Below, piece by piece: positions 1 through 11,272 of a DNA stretch of 64,000 nt. The first letter of the stretch is position 1; each line of letters starts with the position of its first letter. Both the position numbers and the translations under genes were made by a program. The DNA comes from Rebecca billardiae RCC1528 (taxonomy: Eukaryota; Haptophyta): positions 124,001-188,000 of the forward strand of contig OZ251232.1 of NCBI GenBank assembly GCA_965240325.2, written 5' to 3'. Under the pieces are notes generated by a model, which was not told where the DNA came from, searched no databases, and worked only from the letters and a program-made list of their open reading frames with translations.

Positions 1-393
1 TTCACCCCCGCCCAGCGCGCCTGCTGCCTCCTCTTCAAGGCGCTCAAGTTCGGGCTGGGCGGGCTCGGCTCGCACCTCGCGAGCTCGGCCGCGCGCGCGG
101 CCATCGGCCGGCTGCACGTGCTGCTGGGCGGCGCCGTGCTCGGCGCGCGCCGCCGGGGCGTGGACCGCCGCGCGGCCTGGCGCGCCGGCCTGGCGTACGG
201 CTCGTTCGTCGGCCTCCTCGCCTCGACGCGCTACCAGCTCGTCAACGCCGTCGAGGCGTCGCTCTTCCCCGCACTCGGGCTGCCCTCCACCGGGCCGCTC
301 GCCACGCTCTGCTCGGCGGCGGTGCGCGTCGCCAACGCGTGGGTGGGCGGCACCACGTGGGTGCACTGGAATCGGCTGCTCGGCGCGTGCTGA
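1..393 (+). CDS. RETICULATA-related (DUF3411-like) protein, 3' part only
   Basis: The reading frame is open from the first base to a TGA at 391-393, so this is the C-terminal 130 residues of a gene that begins left of the window. The residues include a CCLLFKALKFG stretch, a hydrophobic Gly-rich segment, the motif YGSFVGLLASTRYQLVNAVE and a tail VRVANAWVGGTTWVHWNRLLG. This order (Gly-rich hydrophobic segments, an 'RYQLV' helix, then 'VR.AN...GG..WV.W') is how I remember the end of RETICULATA/DUF3411 proteins, which are plastid inner-envelope membrane proteins of plants and algae needed for normal chloroplast and mesophyll development. The family call is by motif memory only. If right, it supports a plastid-bearing host. 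Confidence 0.6.
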   Translation, partial: FTPAQRACCLLFKALKFGLGGLGSHLASSAARAAIGRLHVLLGGAVLGARRRGVDRRAAWRAGLAYGSFVGLLASTRYQLVNAVEASLFPALGLPSTGPLATLCSAAVRVANAWVGGTTWVHWNRLLGAC

Positions 394-668
394 CGGCCCG
401 CAGGCGGCGGGCTCCGGGCTCCAGAACGAGCCGGCGATACGAGCAGACGGACGGGCGGTTATTCGTCTAGATGATGGCGGAAGGCGCTCGTCCGCGCGTC
501 GATCGTCGCGGAAATATCATCGTCGCCGTGAGCGAAGGTGGGGCGGCGGCGGGCCATCAGCATTATCACTCTGCATTGTCAACGACGCGACAATTATTTA
601 TTCATCCAGCGCGCGGCGGGCGTCGTCGCGCGCACTGGAGTACGCGAATGCGCTGCCCAGGCCGAGGC

Positions 669-794
<126 letters not shown>

Positions 795-1172
795 ACATAA
801 AATAATAATAATAAGTCATCGTCTGCTGACGTATACGGACTTACGCGGATGATCATCATTGGCTCAGCATATTGCTGTCGTCGTCATACAACTCATAGTG
901 ACGAGCGTCATACGCATCAGCATCAGCATCATCGTCGTGATCATCAGCACGCATCGTCTCACTCAGTGACGGGCGCTGAATACGTAAGCGCGCAGTGTCA
1001 ATACTGAATATATATATATATAAGCGACGAGCGAGCGAGCACGAGCAAAGAAGCACGCGACGACGAACGAGATGGGGCCTCGTTTGCTGATGATGAGGCA
1101 AGGGGCCGACTGGCCGTAACTGATGAGCAGCTTGTGAGCTCGGCGCGAAAGGCCGTACATAAAGTGCCGATA

Positions 1173-1579
1173 TGTGTGAGCTCGACTGGTTAGTTGCTTG
1201 ATGAACTGGAAAGCTGCCACTCGGGCTGCAGATGATCTTGGATATGATCTCGAGCGCCGAATGGAAAGAGGAGCAGATGCAGAAGGAGCCACAGCCAGCG
1301 GCAGCGTGATTGGCAGATATACAAAAGCGGCAGCGGCCGTGATGACGATAACGGAAAGCTTGTCCGAGGGATGGTGTGTGTGAGCTCGACTGGTTAGTTG
1401 CTTGATGAACTGGAAAGCTGCCACTCGGGCTGCAGATGATCTTGGATATGATCTCGAGCGCCGAATGGAAAGAGGAGCAGATGCAGAAGGAGCCACAGCC
1501 AGCGGCAGCGTGATTGGCAGATATACAAAAGCGGCAGCGGCCGTGATGACGATAACGGAAAGCTTGTCCGAGGGATGGT
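1173..1579. repeat. 204-bp tandem direct duplication
   Basis: The segment starting GTGAGCTCGACTGGTTAG and ending in CCGAGGGATGG occurs twice, head to tail, with a period of 204 bp (the ATGAACTGG of each copy lies at 1201 and 1405). The two copies look essentially identical, so the duplication is recent. It carries a 50-odd-residue open frame with no recognisable domain. Confidence 0.93.
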
Positions 1580-2112
1580 CTTGGGAAAGGACGCGCTGGT
1601 ACAGCTATCCGGATTGGGTACCAGCACGTAGCAACTACCTGCAGGATCAGGTAGACGATGGAGGCCCGCCTTGGCCTTGGCTGTCAAGACACTGCGACGC
1701 ATCACCTTCCAGCCTCCCGACACATTCGGTTATAACTGCGTTATAAGTATAACGCCACATATAAGCGGCGGCGGCGGCGGTCTCAGAGTACTGCCATATA
1801 TATATCCTGCGCATATGATGTATATATATATTCGTCGATCGCCTTGGTCTGTCGTCACGGACACGGCTGACGACGACGTCACGACGTCGACTGGCGGCGT
1901 CGCATTGACTGCGCGGCACCGCGCGCCGGCTTCACGAGCGCGCGCCACTGTCGTACCACTGCGTGTCACGCGGCGGCCAGCCAATCGGCGCGCGGGCAGC
2001 CATGTGGCCAGCAGCCCGTGGGGAGCTGCTGCGACCCCGCATGGCGGCAAGGCGCTCGCGGGCGCACGCGGCCTGTCGCTCGCGCGCGCGTGCCAGCGTG
2101 CGCGTGCGCGCC

Positions 2113-2507
2113 TCACAGCAGCTCCTCGTCGTCGTCGCGGGCCGGAGGGCGCGGCGGCGGGTAGCTGGGCGAGCTCGGCTGGTAGCCGGCGCTGCCGTTG
2201 CCCATGGCCGGCGGCGCGCCCCCAAACCCGCCCGCGCCGTTGGCCGGTGCGCCGAAGGAGTCGCTGAAGCCGAGAGCGGGCGGCGGGGCGCCGCCATCCC
2301 CAAAGCCAGTCGACGCGCCGCCGCCAAAGCCGCCGCCGTTGCTGCTGCCGCCGAAGCCGCCGGCTGCGGGCTGCGAGCCAAAGCCGCCGCCCGGCGAGGG
2401 CGAGGGCGCCCCAAACCCCGCCGCGGGCTGCGCGCCAAACCCTCCGCCGCCGCCGCCGCCGCCCCCTCCCCCCAGGTCGAGCCCCTGCAGCGCGGCCAGG
2501 TCGTCCA

Positions 2508-2546
<39 letters not shown>

Positions 2547-2745
2547 TCGTGCCGAGGCCGAGCAGGTCGTCGATCGGCTCCGCACCGCCGCGGCCGCGGC
2601 CGCCGCCGCCGCCACGCCCGCCTCGGCCGCCATACTCGTCCTCGTCCTCGCGCCACCTGCGCTCGCCCCCGCCATATCGCTCGTCCTCGCGGCCGCCGTA
2701 CCCGGAGGCGCGCGCGCCCCCGCCAGCGCCCCCGCCGTCTCGCCT

Positions 2746-2785
<40 letters not shown>

Positions 2786-5016
2786 TACTCGTAGTCGTCG
2801 TCGTCGTACTGGCGCGCGCCAAAGCGGCCGCCGCCGCGTGGCGGGCTTCGGTCGTCGGCGTAGCCACCGCGCCCGCCGCCGCGCCCGTACCCGCCGCCGC
2901 GGCCCTCCTCCTCGTCCGGCCCCCAGCGCCGCCGCTCGCGCTCGGGCTCGTACGGGCGCGCGCCGCGCGGCGGCGAGCCCGCGCGCTCATCGTCGCGGTA
3001 GCGGCCGCCGCCGTACGCGCCACCGCCGCCGCCGCCGCCGCCGCCGCCGTAGCCGCGGCGGGGCGAGTCGTCGTGCCCGGCGGGCGGGACGAACGGCCGG
3101 CCGCGCGAGAGCGGCGAGCCCTCCTCGTCCTTCGGCGGCGGCGGCGGGTCGAAGTAGTAGTGCGCCGCGCCCGAGGGCTCCTCGGAGCGAGGCTTGGGCC
3201 CCGCGCCGTACCGCGCGCGGTCGCGCTCCGCCGCGCTGCCGCCGCCCCCGCCGCCGCCGCCGCCGCCGAGGCCGCCGCCGCCCGTGCTGCCGAAGCCTTC
3301 GGTGCGGATGCGGCCCGGGGGGCCGCTGCCGCTGCCGCTACCGCCGCGCGCGCGGGACGGCGGCTCGTCGTCGCGCCGCCCTGCGCCGCCGTACCGCGAG
3401 CCGTACCCGCCGCCGCCGCCGCCGCCGCCGCGTCCGCCGCCGCCGCCGTCGTGGGCGCGATCGTCCGACCAGCCGCGCCCGCCGCTCTCGCGCTCGGCGC
3501 TGCCGCTGCGCGCGCGCGCGGGGTCGGGCCGGTCGTACGACGCGTGGCGCTCCGGGGCGCTCCCGCGGCGCGCGCCGTCGTACGCATCGTCCTCGCCACG
3601 GCCGCTCGAGCCGTGCGAGCCGCCGCGCTCGAAGCCAGCAGCGCCCGCGCCGCCGCGCTCGGCCGCGCTGTCATCGCGCTGCGGGGGCACGCGCCCGTCC
3701 GCGCGAGGCGGGTGCGGCGGCTCGGGGCGCGCGGCGCGGCGCTCGCGCGCGGCGCGCGCGCCGCCGCCCTGCGCCATCTCGTCCTCGATCGTCTGCAGCC
3801 GCTGCTCGATCTGCGCGCCAGCAGGAGGCGGCCGGCAGCCGGGCGGCGGCAGCCGGGCGGCGGCGCGGCGCGGCGCGGCGCGGCGCGGCGCGCGCGCGCG
3901 GTCGGGGTGCGGTGAGCCGCTGCGCGGATGGACGGCCGCCGCTGGGCCGGCGGCGGTCGCGCCCGCGGCGAGCGCCGCCGCGCGGCACGGCGCGCACCCG
4001 CTTGAGCTTCTGCACGCGGTCCGGGTCCGAGTCCGCCCCGCCGGGCAGCTGCAGCAGCATGCGCTGCGCGCTCTTGAGGTAATGCATCGACGCCTCGAGC
4101 TCGCCCTGCTCCTCGAGCACGACGCCGAGGTTGTTGTAGCACAGCATCAGCCGCTCGGGGGAGGTCTCGCGGGAGCGCTCGCCCGCGTCGATCGCGTCCT
4201 CGAAGCACTCCTGCGCCGCGCGGGGCGCCGCGGCCGAGGGCGCGTGAGCGCGCGCGCGCGCGCGCCGCGCCGCGCCGCCGCGCGCGCCGCGGCCGCCCGT
4301 GCGCGCACCTGCGCAAGGCCCCAGATCTTGCTCTTGGCGTGGCTCACGCCCTTCCAGTACGCCTTCTCGCACTTCTCCGCCAGCGCGAACGGGTCCTCCG
4401 CCATGTCATACCGCGCCTTGGTGTTGCGCTCCACGCCGTACCTGCGCGAGTGCGCGAGTGCGCGAGTGCGCGCGCAAACGCCGGGCAGCGCCGAGCAGCG
4501 TGCGGCTGCCGTGAGCCGCGGTGCGTGCGCGCGCGCGCGCGGCGCGGGCGCGGCGGCGCGCGGCGGCGGCGCGTGCGCGCGTGGCGTGGCACCGCGCGCG
4601 CACTCGTCGATGTACGTGTCATTCGACGGCCGTCCGCCGAAGCGCAGCAGCGTGAGGCGCTCGTCGATGAACTTGATCCGGCTCTTCTGCGACGCGCGCC
4701 CAAAGCCCTTGGGCTGGTTCTCGAAGACCTTCTTGGCGTCCTCGTAGTAGCGCTCGGCCTCGTCGAGGTTGCCCAGGTAGTGCAGCGCCGTCGCCATGTT
4801 GTGCAGCGAGGCGCCGTAGTTGATGTCGTCCTTCTTGTTGCAGATCTTCTCGTTGAGCTTCACGCACGCGCTGAACCGGTCGAGCGCGGTCTCGTAGTCG
4901 CCCTTGCGCAGCGCCTCGGCACCCTCGCGGCCGAGCGAGTAGACGAGCCCATTCAGCTCCTCCTTGTTCACGCCCGACCCGATCTTTGCCTGCAGCGACT
5001 CGCCGAACAAGCTCAT
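2113..5016 (-). CDS. TPR protein with RGG- and FG-rich disordered tail (four exons)
   Basis: Exons, in transcript order, are 5016-4604, 4441-4309, 4210-3998 and 3810-2113. All three introns are GT-AG and start GTGCGCG; the joined frame gives 818 residues. I chose the ATG at 5016 (MSLFGESLQAK) because everything before it is Arg-rich. Residues 33-100 and about 185-250 form tetratricopeptide helices (GDYETALDRFSACVKLNE; LHNMATALHYLGNLDEAERYYEDAKKV; CYNNLGVVLEEQGELEASMHYLKSA). From about residue 255 the chain is low complexity: Arg/Asp-rich, then RGG-type repeats (GGYGRGGGRGG), poly-Gly blocks, then FG-spaced Gly repeats, ending in an acidic dileucine DDDEELL. Short IDDLLGLG and DDLAALQGLDLG motifs resemble acidic-Leu adaptor-binding peptides, but this is only a resemblance. 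A scaffold with a condensate-prone tail is an inference; the precise function is unknown. Confidence 0.8.
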
Positions 5017-5774
5017 CCCGGCGGGAGCTCGCGCGCGGCGGCGGAAGAGTTGGGCGCCCGCCTCTCTCGGCCACCTGGGTTTGGGCAGCCCAAGCCTGCA
5101 CGGCGTACGCACGCCTTCATCCCACGATCCGGGCGGGATCCCACCGGATCCTTGTGCTCGCCACGTCGTTCACCCGCCAGCTGACGACGACGATACTTCA
5201 GAGTCGCACTCTGAACTCTGACTCAGTCTCAAATTGTCAATTGACATTCACATTCACAGACACTCATCCTCCATTAACTGCATTCAGTACTTCGACAGAC
5301 GATTCAGGAGAGCTGCGCCCTCGTGCCTGTGTCTTTAAATCATAGAATTAGTCACACTCACAGGCAGCGTGACCGTCTGGCTAGTGGCTGAGGCTGTCGA
5401 CACCGTCACGGTCCGTCCCCGGACGGGCTTAGTATGAGTATATGGGGTCGTACTCATACGACCAGGCTGAGTGGCCCCGATGACGGGCCCAGGTTTTTCC
5501 GGGTATTTTTTGCGGTGTTCTCATTGGCTGCTTAAAACCCATGCCACACTCTCATTGGCTCTCACAAGCGCAGGCACGAGCGCCAGCCAATCGCGTGCCT
5601 CCCTCGATTTACCCAGAAAAAGACTCTCGTCCAATGAGATGTGAGAGCTCCTTCTGCCAATATCATCTGCTAAAACTGCTGATAAATACATTAAAATTTA
5701 AATACCTTTGTAACATCAATTATAAAATTAAATGCGAGTGTAAGTTTTGCTGGACCGAGTCGTCAGCGGGCTGT
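5017..5774. other. Upstream region of the TPR/RGG gene, no gene seen
   Basis: This stretch is much more AT-rich than the flanking exons. It holds the presumed promoter of the minus-strand TPR gene, CATTGGCT boxes near 5521 and 5550, a TTTACCCAGAAAAAG block (5608-5622) that recurs at 8426-8440, and short inverted pieces such as CATACTCATA. No open frame has a recognisable domain. Confidence 0.5.
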
Positions 5775-6253
5775 CCGGACAGTCCGGGGTTCTATCCACC
5801 CCCCTCACTGAACAAGTGAACACGGCAGAACAGAACCGAGAACATTGCGAGCCACCGGACATCATTGAGTCCGGACGGGCTGATAATCCGGACAGTCCGG
5901 GGTTCTATCCACCCCCCTCACTGAACAAGTGAACAGAACAGAACATTGAGCCACCGGATATCATTGAGTCCGGACGGCTGATCCGGACAGTCCGGGGTTC
6001 TATCCACCCCCCTCACTGCCAACAAGTGAACAGCCAACAGAACATTGAGCCACCGGACATCATTGAGTCCGGACGGGCTGACAATCCGGACAGTCCGGGG
6101 TTCTATCCACCCCCCTCACTGAACAAGTGAACAGAACAGAACATTGAGCCACCGGATATCATTGAGTCCGGACGGCTGATCCGGACAGTCCGGGGTTCTA
6201 TCCACCCCCCTGGCCCCTCACTGAACAAGTGAACAGAACAGAACATTGAGCCA
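5775..6253. repeat. Five-copy tandem repeat, alternating long and short units
   Basis: Units begin CCGGACAGTCCGGGGTTC at 5775, 5888, 5983, 6086 and 6181, giving periods of 113, 95, 103 and 95 bp. Long units contain 'GGACATC' and 'GGACGGGCTGA.AAT'; short units contain 'GGATATC' and 'GGACGGCTGAT', so the array alternates as a two-unit higher-order repeat. A degenerate copy of the same unit lies in inverted orientation at 8146-8206, so the array is probably the amplified left end of an element. Confidence 0.9.
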
Positions 6254-8206
6254 GGTTTCGTCGGCTGCGGTTTGACGCGCGATGGCGGGCCGTTTGAAAA
6301 AGGCACGCTGGCACGACGACTTGGTCTCGGCTTGCTCGCGGGCGCACGCGGCCTCGCTCAGCACGGCGCGAGCTCCTGCGGCCGTCTAAGCACGCGCAGA
6401 GGCGACGCGCGGGGCTGGGTAGGTGGTAGAGAAGGCCTGTCGCCCTCCTCCGCCGCGCGCCTTGCTCGCCGCCGCTTTCGCCGCACCTTAGGCCAGCGCG
6501 CACGCGCGCGCCGCCTCCAGAGCCAGCCTCGGGCACGCGGCAGCCGCCCGCGCATGTGTGGTGCGCGGTCTGGTCGGCGCGAGTCGGTTGGGGCGATCGG
6601 GCGAGGCGGGTGAGGTATGCATACTGTAGACGCGCGCCATGACGCCTCGCGCCGCGTGGCACGCTGCCGTCGGAGGACTCCACGATCAGCTGATTACATT
6701 TGCTAACGCAATTGTTGCAGCTTGAAGCGTCTTCTGGTTGCTCTGCTCCGCGTCCCTCCTGGGGCGGGAGCACCACGGTGCGGGAGCACCGAGTCAGATG
6801 CGGAGGCGCCAAGTCGGGCGCGAGAGCACCAAGTCGGGCCGGGCAGCACTACCTGTTCTGGGCGTGGGAGTGGTCACGGCTCGCTGGGCCTCCGGCCCTG
6901 CTCGGTAGGCAGCCGGCGCTCCGCGCCTCTGCCCCCAGGGCGCTACGCGCCCGAAATTAATCCCCTCTTGGGGCGGGAGCACCAAGTAGCGGGAGCACCA
7001 AGTGGCGAGAACACCAGCCAAGTAGCTGGAGCACTGAGTAGGGCGGGAGCACCGAGCAGGGCTGGCGGCGCTTGCCCTGCGCGCTCTCGGCGTGGGCGCG
7101 CGCGCCGCGCCCGGCACGCCGTCGTGCCCGCACTGCCCGCACTAGTCTCGGCCGCGGGCGCGGCGCGCGCGGGCGGCTGCGTGGCGGCGCGCGCGTCGCT
7201 GGCGCACGCGCACTGCAAGCGCTCGTCGCGGCGGGGTGGCCGGCGGCGGAGCAGCTGCCGGCGCTGGTGGGCGCGGCGACGGCCGCGCTGCGCGCCGCCG
7301 ACGCACCCGCCGCGCGTGCCGCCGCTCGGCGCCGCGCTCGGCGCGGCCTCGCGGTGCTGTGCGGCGAGCTCGGCGCGGGCGGCGCGGGCACGTACTCGGC
7401 GCGGGCGGCGCGGCGCGGGCGTGTTCCGCGCGCGCGCCGCACCCGGCATGCCGTCACGCCCGCGCTGCCCGCGCTCGTCTGCCGCGCGGCCGCGGCGCGC
7501 GCGGAGGGCTACGCGGCGGCGCGCGCGGCATTGGCACACGCGCTGTGCGGGCTCGTCGCGGCAGGGCGGCCGGCGGCGGAGCAGCTGCCGGCGCTGGTGG
7601 GCGCGGCGACGGGCGCGTTGCGCGCCGCCGAGACGCCCACCGCGCGCGCCGCGCTCGGCGCCGCGCTCGGCGCGGCCTCGCGGCGCTGTGCACCGAGCTC
7701 GGCGCGGGCCGCGCGGGCGCGTGCAACGCACATGCTGCGCTGGGCACGCCGTCGCGCCCGCAGCCCGCGCTCGTCTCGGACGTGGCCGCGGCGCGCGCGG
7801 ACGGCTGAGCGGCGGCGCGCGCGGCACTGGCGCACGCGCTGTGCGGGCTCGTCGCGGCGGGGCGGCCGGCGGCGGAGCAGCTGCCGGCGCTGGTGGGCGG
7901 GGCGACGGGCGCGCTGCGACGCGCCGCCGACACGCCCGCCGCGCGAGCCGCGCTCGGCGCCGCGCTCGGCGCGGCCTCGCGGCACTGTGCGCCGAGCTCG
8001 GCGCGGGCGGCGCGGGCGCGTGCAACGCCGCGCTGCTCGAGCTGCCGGCGGCGGCGCAGCTGCGCGCGCTCGGTGCGCTGCTCGGGGCGAGCCGTCGCGC
8101 GGGAGCCATCGTGCGCGGCGAGCTCAACGCAGGCGGGGTGGGGTGGCTCTCAATGTTCTGTTCTGTTCAGTGGTTCTGTGGAGGACCCAAATAGAACACC
8201 GGATTC
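6189..8206. mobile_element. Putative foldback-type element bounded by inverted copies of the tandem unit
   Basis: The last tandem unit on the left (6189-6253, CCGGGGTTCTATCC to AGAACATTGAGCC) has an inverted, diverged partner at 8146-8206 (GGCTCTCAATGTTC to ATAGAACACCGG). Between them lie a short minisatellite built on GGAGCACCAAGT (about 6768-7065) and a GC-rich degenerate repeat-coding block. Elements with tandemly repeated inverted ends are the known pattern of foldback transposons. There is no transposase, and I could not define a target-site duplication. Confidence 0.5.
7105..8150 (+). pseudogene. Degenerate array of an Ala/Leu-rich helical repeat, frameshifted
   Basis: A unit of about 300-330 bp occurs three times. 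Its core reads PAAEQLPALVGAAT, followed by ALRAA and AALGAALGAASR. The same DNA core (GCGGCGGAGCAGCTGCCGGC) appears at about 7245, 7574 and 7872. The copies fall in different reading frames: the second is in frame with part of the first, while the third only reads LCAELGAGGAGACNAALLELPAAAQLRALGALLGASRRAG after a frame change. This looks like a decayed or captured gene for an alpha-helical repeat protein. I do not recognise the family. An intron-containing live gene is possible but needs several unsupported splices. Confidence 0.45.
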
Positions 8207-8765
8207 CCGGCCGCCGGAGTTTCAATTCTTTTCTTTTACCAGCAGCATCGTCCTGAAGAAGATTTTCTTTTTTTAATAGATATTTTCTTTTCTTTTTAGC
8301 GGAAATGGCTTGGCTCAATGGTTCTATCCCTTTTTTGACAAATGGCTTTTTTTAGCTTGGGTATATCTCCGGGCGAATCTCCGCTCAGAGACCAGCCAAT
8401 GGCGTGCCGTGGACTGCTACTCAACTTTACCCAGAAAAAGTCGGGCCCGGATGGAGTGGCCCCCGCCGTCCGCCGCCGCGGTCCGAGCCGCTGCCTTCAG
8501 CATCACAGCGTGCCCGCGTATGGCGCGATGACTACGATGATACAATCATCACCAATAATTGCGGACAATGGCGAGCGACGGACAGACGGACGGTCGTGAC
8601 GCGGTCGTCAGACGACTCAGCAGACGTCACCGCCTCTCAGTGTGAAGTGTCTGCAGGGCACACTCACGGAGGCTGTGCCGACACTGCTGTGGACGCGCCC
8701 GCTGGCGCGGGGCCCTGCGGCTCCTCGCCGGCCCGGCCCCGCACCCACGCGCCACCTCGCCGCGC
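8207..8765. other. Intergenic, no gene seen
   Basis: This stretch contains a T-rich tract (8225-8340), a fragment GGCTCAATGGTTCTATCCC at 8312 that echoes the tandem repeat unit, the recurring TTTACCCAGAAAAAG block at 8426-8440, and the 3' flank of the GMP synthetase gene. Confidence 0.5.
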
Positions 8766-9740
8766 TCACTCCCACTCGGTCGTGCCAGGCGGCTTGGGCG
8801 TCAGATCGAACGCGACGCGCGCGATGCCCTCCACCTCGGCCGACATCAATCGGCCCACGACCTCGCGCATCGCCTCCAGCGGGAACGCGCCGTTCTCCTC
8901 GCCGGGGATGGCGGGCGTGCCCGTCCTGCGGGGCGCGCGGGGGCGCGTCGCGCGATGCGCGGGGGCGCCAGTCAGCCGCCAGGCCCAGCCGCCGCCGCGC
9001 GGGCGCGCGGGCGCGCTCTGCGCCACGGTGGCAGCGCGGCGCGGCGCGGCGCGGCGGTGCGCGGTGCGCGGTGCGCGGCGCTTGCGCGCACATAAAGTCG
9101 TTGGTGAGGAACGTGCGGATGCCGATGGAGTGCGCGCCGGGCACGCCGAAGTGGCACGGGAAGAGCACGACCGGCACCTGCGCGAGCTTGCGCATCAGCC
9201 CGTGCCTGCACGCCGAGGGACGCACACCGCGCGAGCAAGACACGGGCGCGCTCGTGAGCGCGGGGGGCGGAGGCCGGGTCTCGCGGCGGCGGGAGCGCGG
9301 CGGCGGCGCGGCGGCGGCGGCGGCGCGGCGCGCACTTCCTCAGCACTTGCGTGACGATGTCGTCGGCGAGCTGCAGCTTGCGGATGGGCGCGGGCGTGAG
9401 CGTCGTCGGCGTGATCCCATCGACCAGCCCGCTCAGCGGCGCGCCGAACAGGAAGACGATCCGGTTGACCGAGTGCACGCGCCCCGGGATGATCTTGGCA
9501 AACTCGCCGAGCGCGGCCCAGTCGTCCGCGCTGAGCTTGAGGCCGTTGTCGACGCCGGCGCGCTTGCACGTGATCGCGGCGAGGTGCGCGTACGAGCGCC
9601 CGTCGCCCTGCACGCCCACCGTCCGCACGGGGAGCAGCGACACCGCGTAGTCCGCGTCCATCCCCTTCTCCTTGGCCACCGCCTCGAGCTCGGCCTGCAC
9701 GGCGCCGCGGCTGGGCGGCGCGTACGGCTCGTCCGCGCAC

Positions 9741-9772
<32 letters not shown>

Positions 9773-11068
9773 GGGCTGGCGCCAGACGAGCTCCTCGGGG
9801 AGGCCGAGCTCTGTCCCCAGCGCCCGCACCTCGTCCTTGTGGTAGTCCTTGAGCGGCTCGATGATCCGCCCCGAGTCGCGCAGCTGGCGCACGAGCTGCG
9901 TGTCGTTGTGGTGCGTCTTGATGCACTCGGCGTTGCCGCTCACGAGCTTGGACGCGGACTCGATGAGGTCGGGGCGGAGGGTGCCCTGCGCGAGGTAGAC
10001 GTCGTCGGCCTGGATGCCCAGCTCGGTCACCATCTTCTGCGTCACGACCATGAACGTGTCGCCGATGATCTTCCGCTTGTACTCCGGGTTGACCTCGCGG
10101 TCGAGCGGGCCGGCCTTGGTGCCCGACACGTCGGTGTGTGCCTGCGCAAAGTCGGCCGAGGCGTCGAGGTTGTGCAGCTCGACGCCGATGTCGCGCAGCG
10201 CGGCGCAGACCTTCTTGGACTCGTCGAGCCGCATGTACCCGTGGTCCACGTGCAGCGCGATCACGCGCTCCTTCCCCAGCGCCTTGTGCAGCAGCGCCGC
10301 GCACACGGTCGAGTCGACGCCGCCCGACACGAGCACGAGCACCTTCTTGCTCGGCCCCACGATCGAGTTGATCTCGGTGATGGCCATGTGCTCGCGGTTG
10401 ACGACGGTGTACGAGCCGGAGAGGCCGCATGTGCTGTACAGGAAGTTCTTGAGCATCGCCTTCCCGTCCGTCGAGAGGTCCACCTCGGGGTGGAACTGCA
10501 CGCCGTAGATCGAGCGCTCCTCGTCCGCGATCCCGACCACGAGCTCGTGCGAGTGCGCGACCTCCTTGAAGCCGTCGGGCACGCGCGAGACGGAGTCGCC
10601 GTGGGTGAGGAGGACCTTCGAGCTCCCCCCGATCCCGGCGAACAGCGCGCACGACGGCTCCAGCTTCACCGCGAACTGGCCGTCCTCGCGCTTGGGCTTC
10701 TTCTCGACCGTGCCGCCAAAGTGGTGGTTCACGAGCTGCATGCCGTAGCAGATGCCGAGGATGGGCTTGCCCAGCTCGAAGATGGCCGGGTCGTACTTCG
10801 GCGCGTCCTTGTCGTACACCGACTGCGGGCCGCCGCTGATGATCAGCGCGCGGAACGCGCCGAGCTCGGCCGGGCTCACGTCGAGCGGCAGCAGCTCGCA
10901 CTCGACGTTCAGCTCGCGCACGCGGCGGTCGATGACCTTGCCGTACTGCGCGCCGGCGTCGAGGATCGCGACCTTCTCCTCCGTCTTCGCAACCTTGTGC
11001 GGGCGCGTCGAGACCATCGCGTTCGGGCGGGGGGAGAACGGGGCAGGGGCCGACTGACTCGCCGGCAC
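8766..11068 (-). CDS. guaA: GMP synthase (glutamine-hydrolysing), three exons
   Basis: Exons in transcript order are 11068-9336, 9205-9092 and 8925-8766. Both introns are GT-AG (130 and 166 nt, both starting GTGCGC) and both sit in phase 2; the joined protein has 668 residues. It converts XMP, ATP and glutamine to GMP in de novo purine synthesis. The N-terminal class I glutamine amidotransferase has GICYGMQ with the nucleophile Cys107 and the GVQFHPEVD His/Glu pair. The ATP-pyrophosphatase P-loop is SGGVDST. The dimerisation domain runs through [11 protein letters not shown], and splicing rebuilds the family's invariant C-terminal region ending KPPGTTEWE. This independently confirms the splice sites. 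An alternative start is Met18 (11017). It shares a short divergent upstream region with the methyltransferase gene. Confidence 0.96.
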
Positions 11069-11272
11069 GCGACCGGCCGGGCTGCTTCGCTGCTTGCGTC
11101 GGGGTGCAAGACCGACGACCGCGGCCGTGGGCGTTCCTTGTTGACGCGCGGATTGGGTCGCGGTCCGGGTGCAAGAAATAGCGGGTCCGGCCGCGTGCCC
11201 AGGCCAGTGTGCTCACCACTGTGCCACGCGGACGCGGGCTGTGAGCTGCTTGCGCGGCGGCGGACGGCGGCG
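11069..11272. promoter_or_regulatory. Divergent promoter region, GMP synthetase / methyltransferase
   Basis: Only 204 bp separate the two start codons, which face away from each other, so both promoters must lie here or overlap the coding 5' ends. No TATA box is visible; the sequence is GC-rich. Confidence 0.5.

Noticed and set aside
1932-4316. A 794-codon minus-strand frame and a 650-codon plus-strand frame
   Set aside because: Poly-Ala/Arg shadows of the Gly-rich fourth exon of the TPR/RGG gene; they ignore its splice sites and have no motif.
5775-6253. CRISPR-like array
   Set aside because: The host is eukaryotic; units are contiguous without unique spacers and alternate in two forms.
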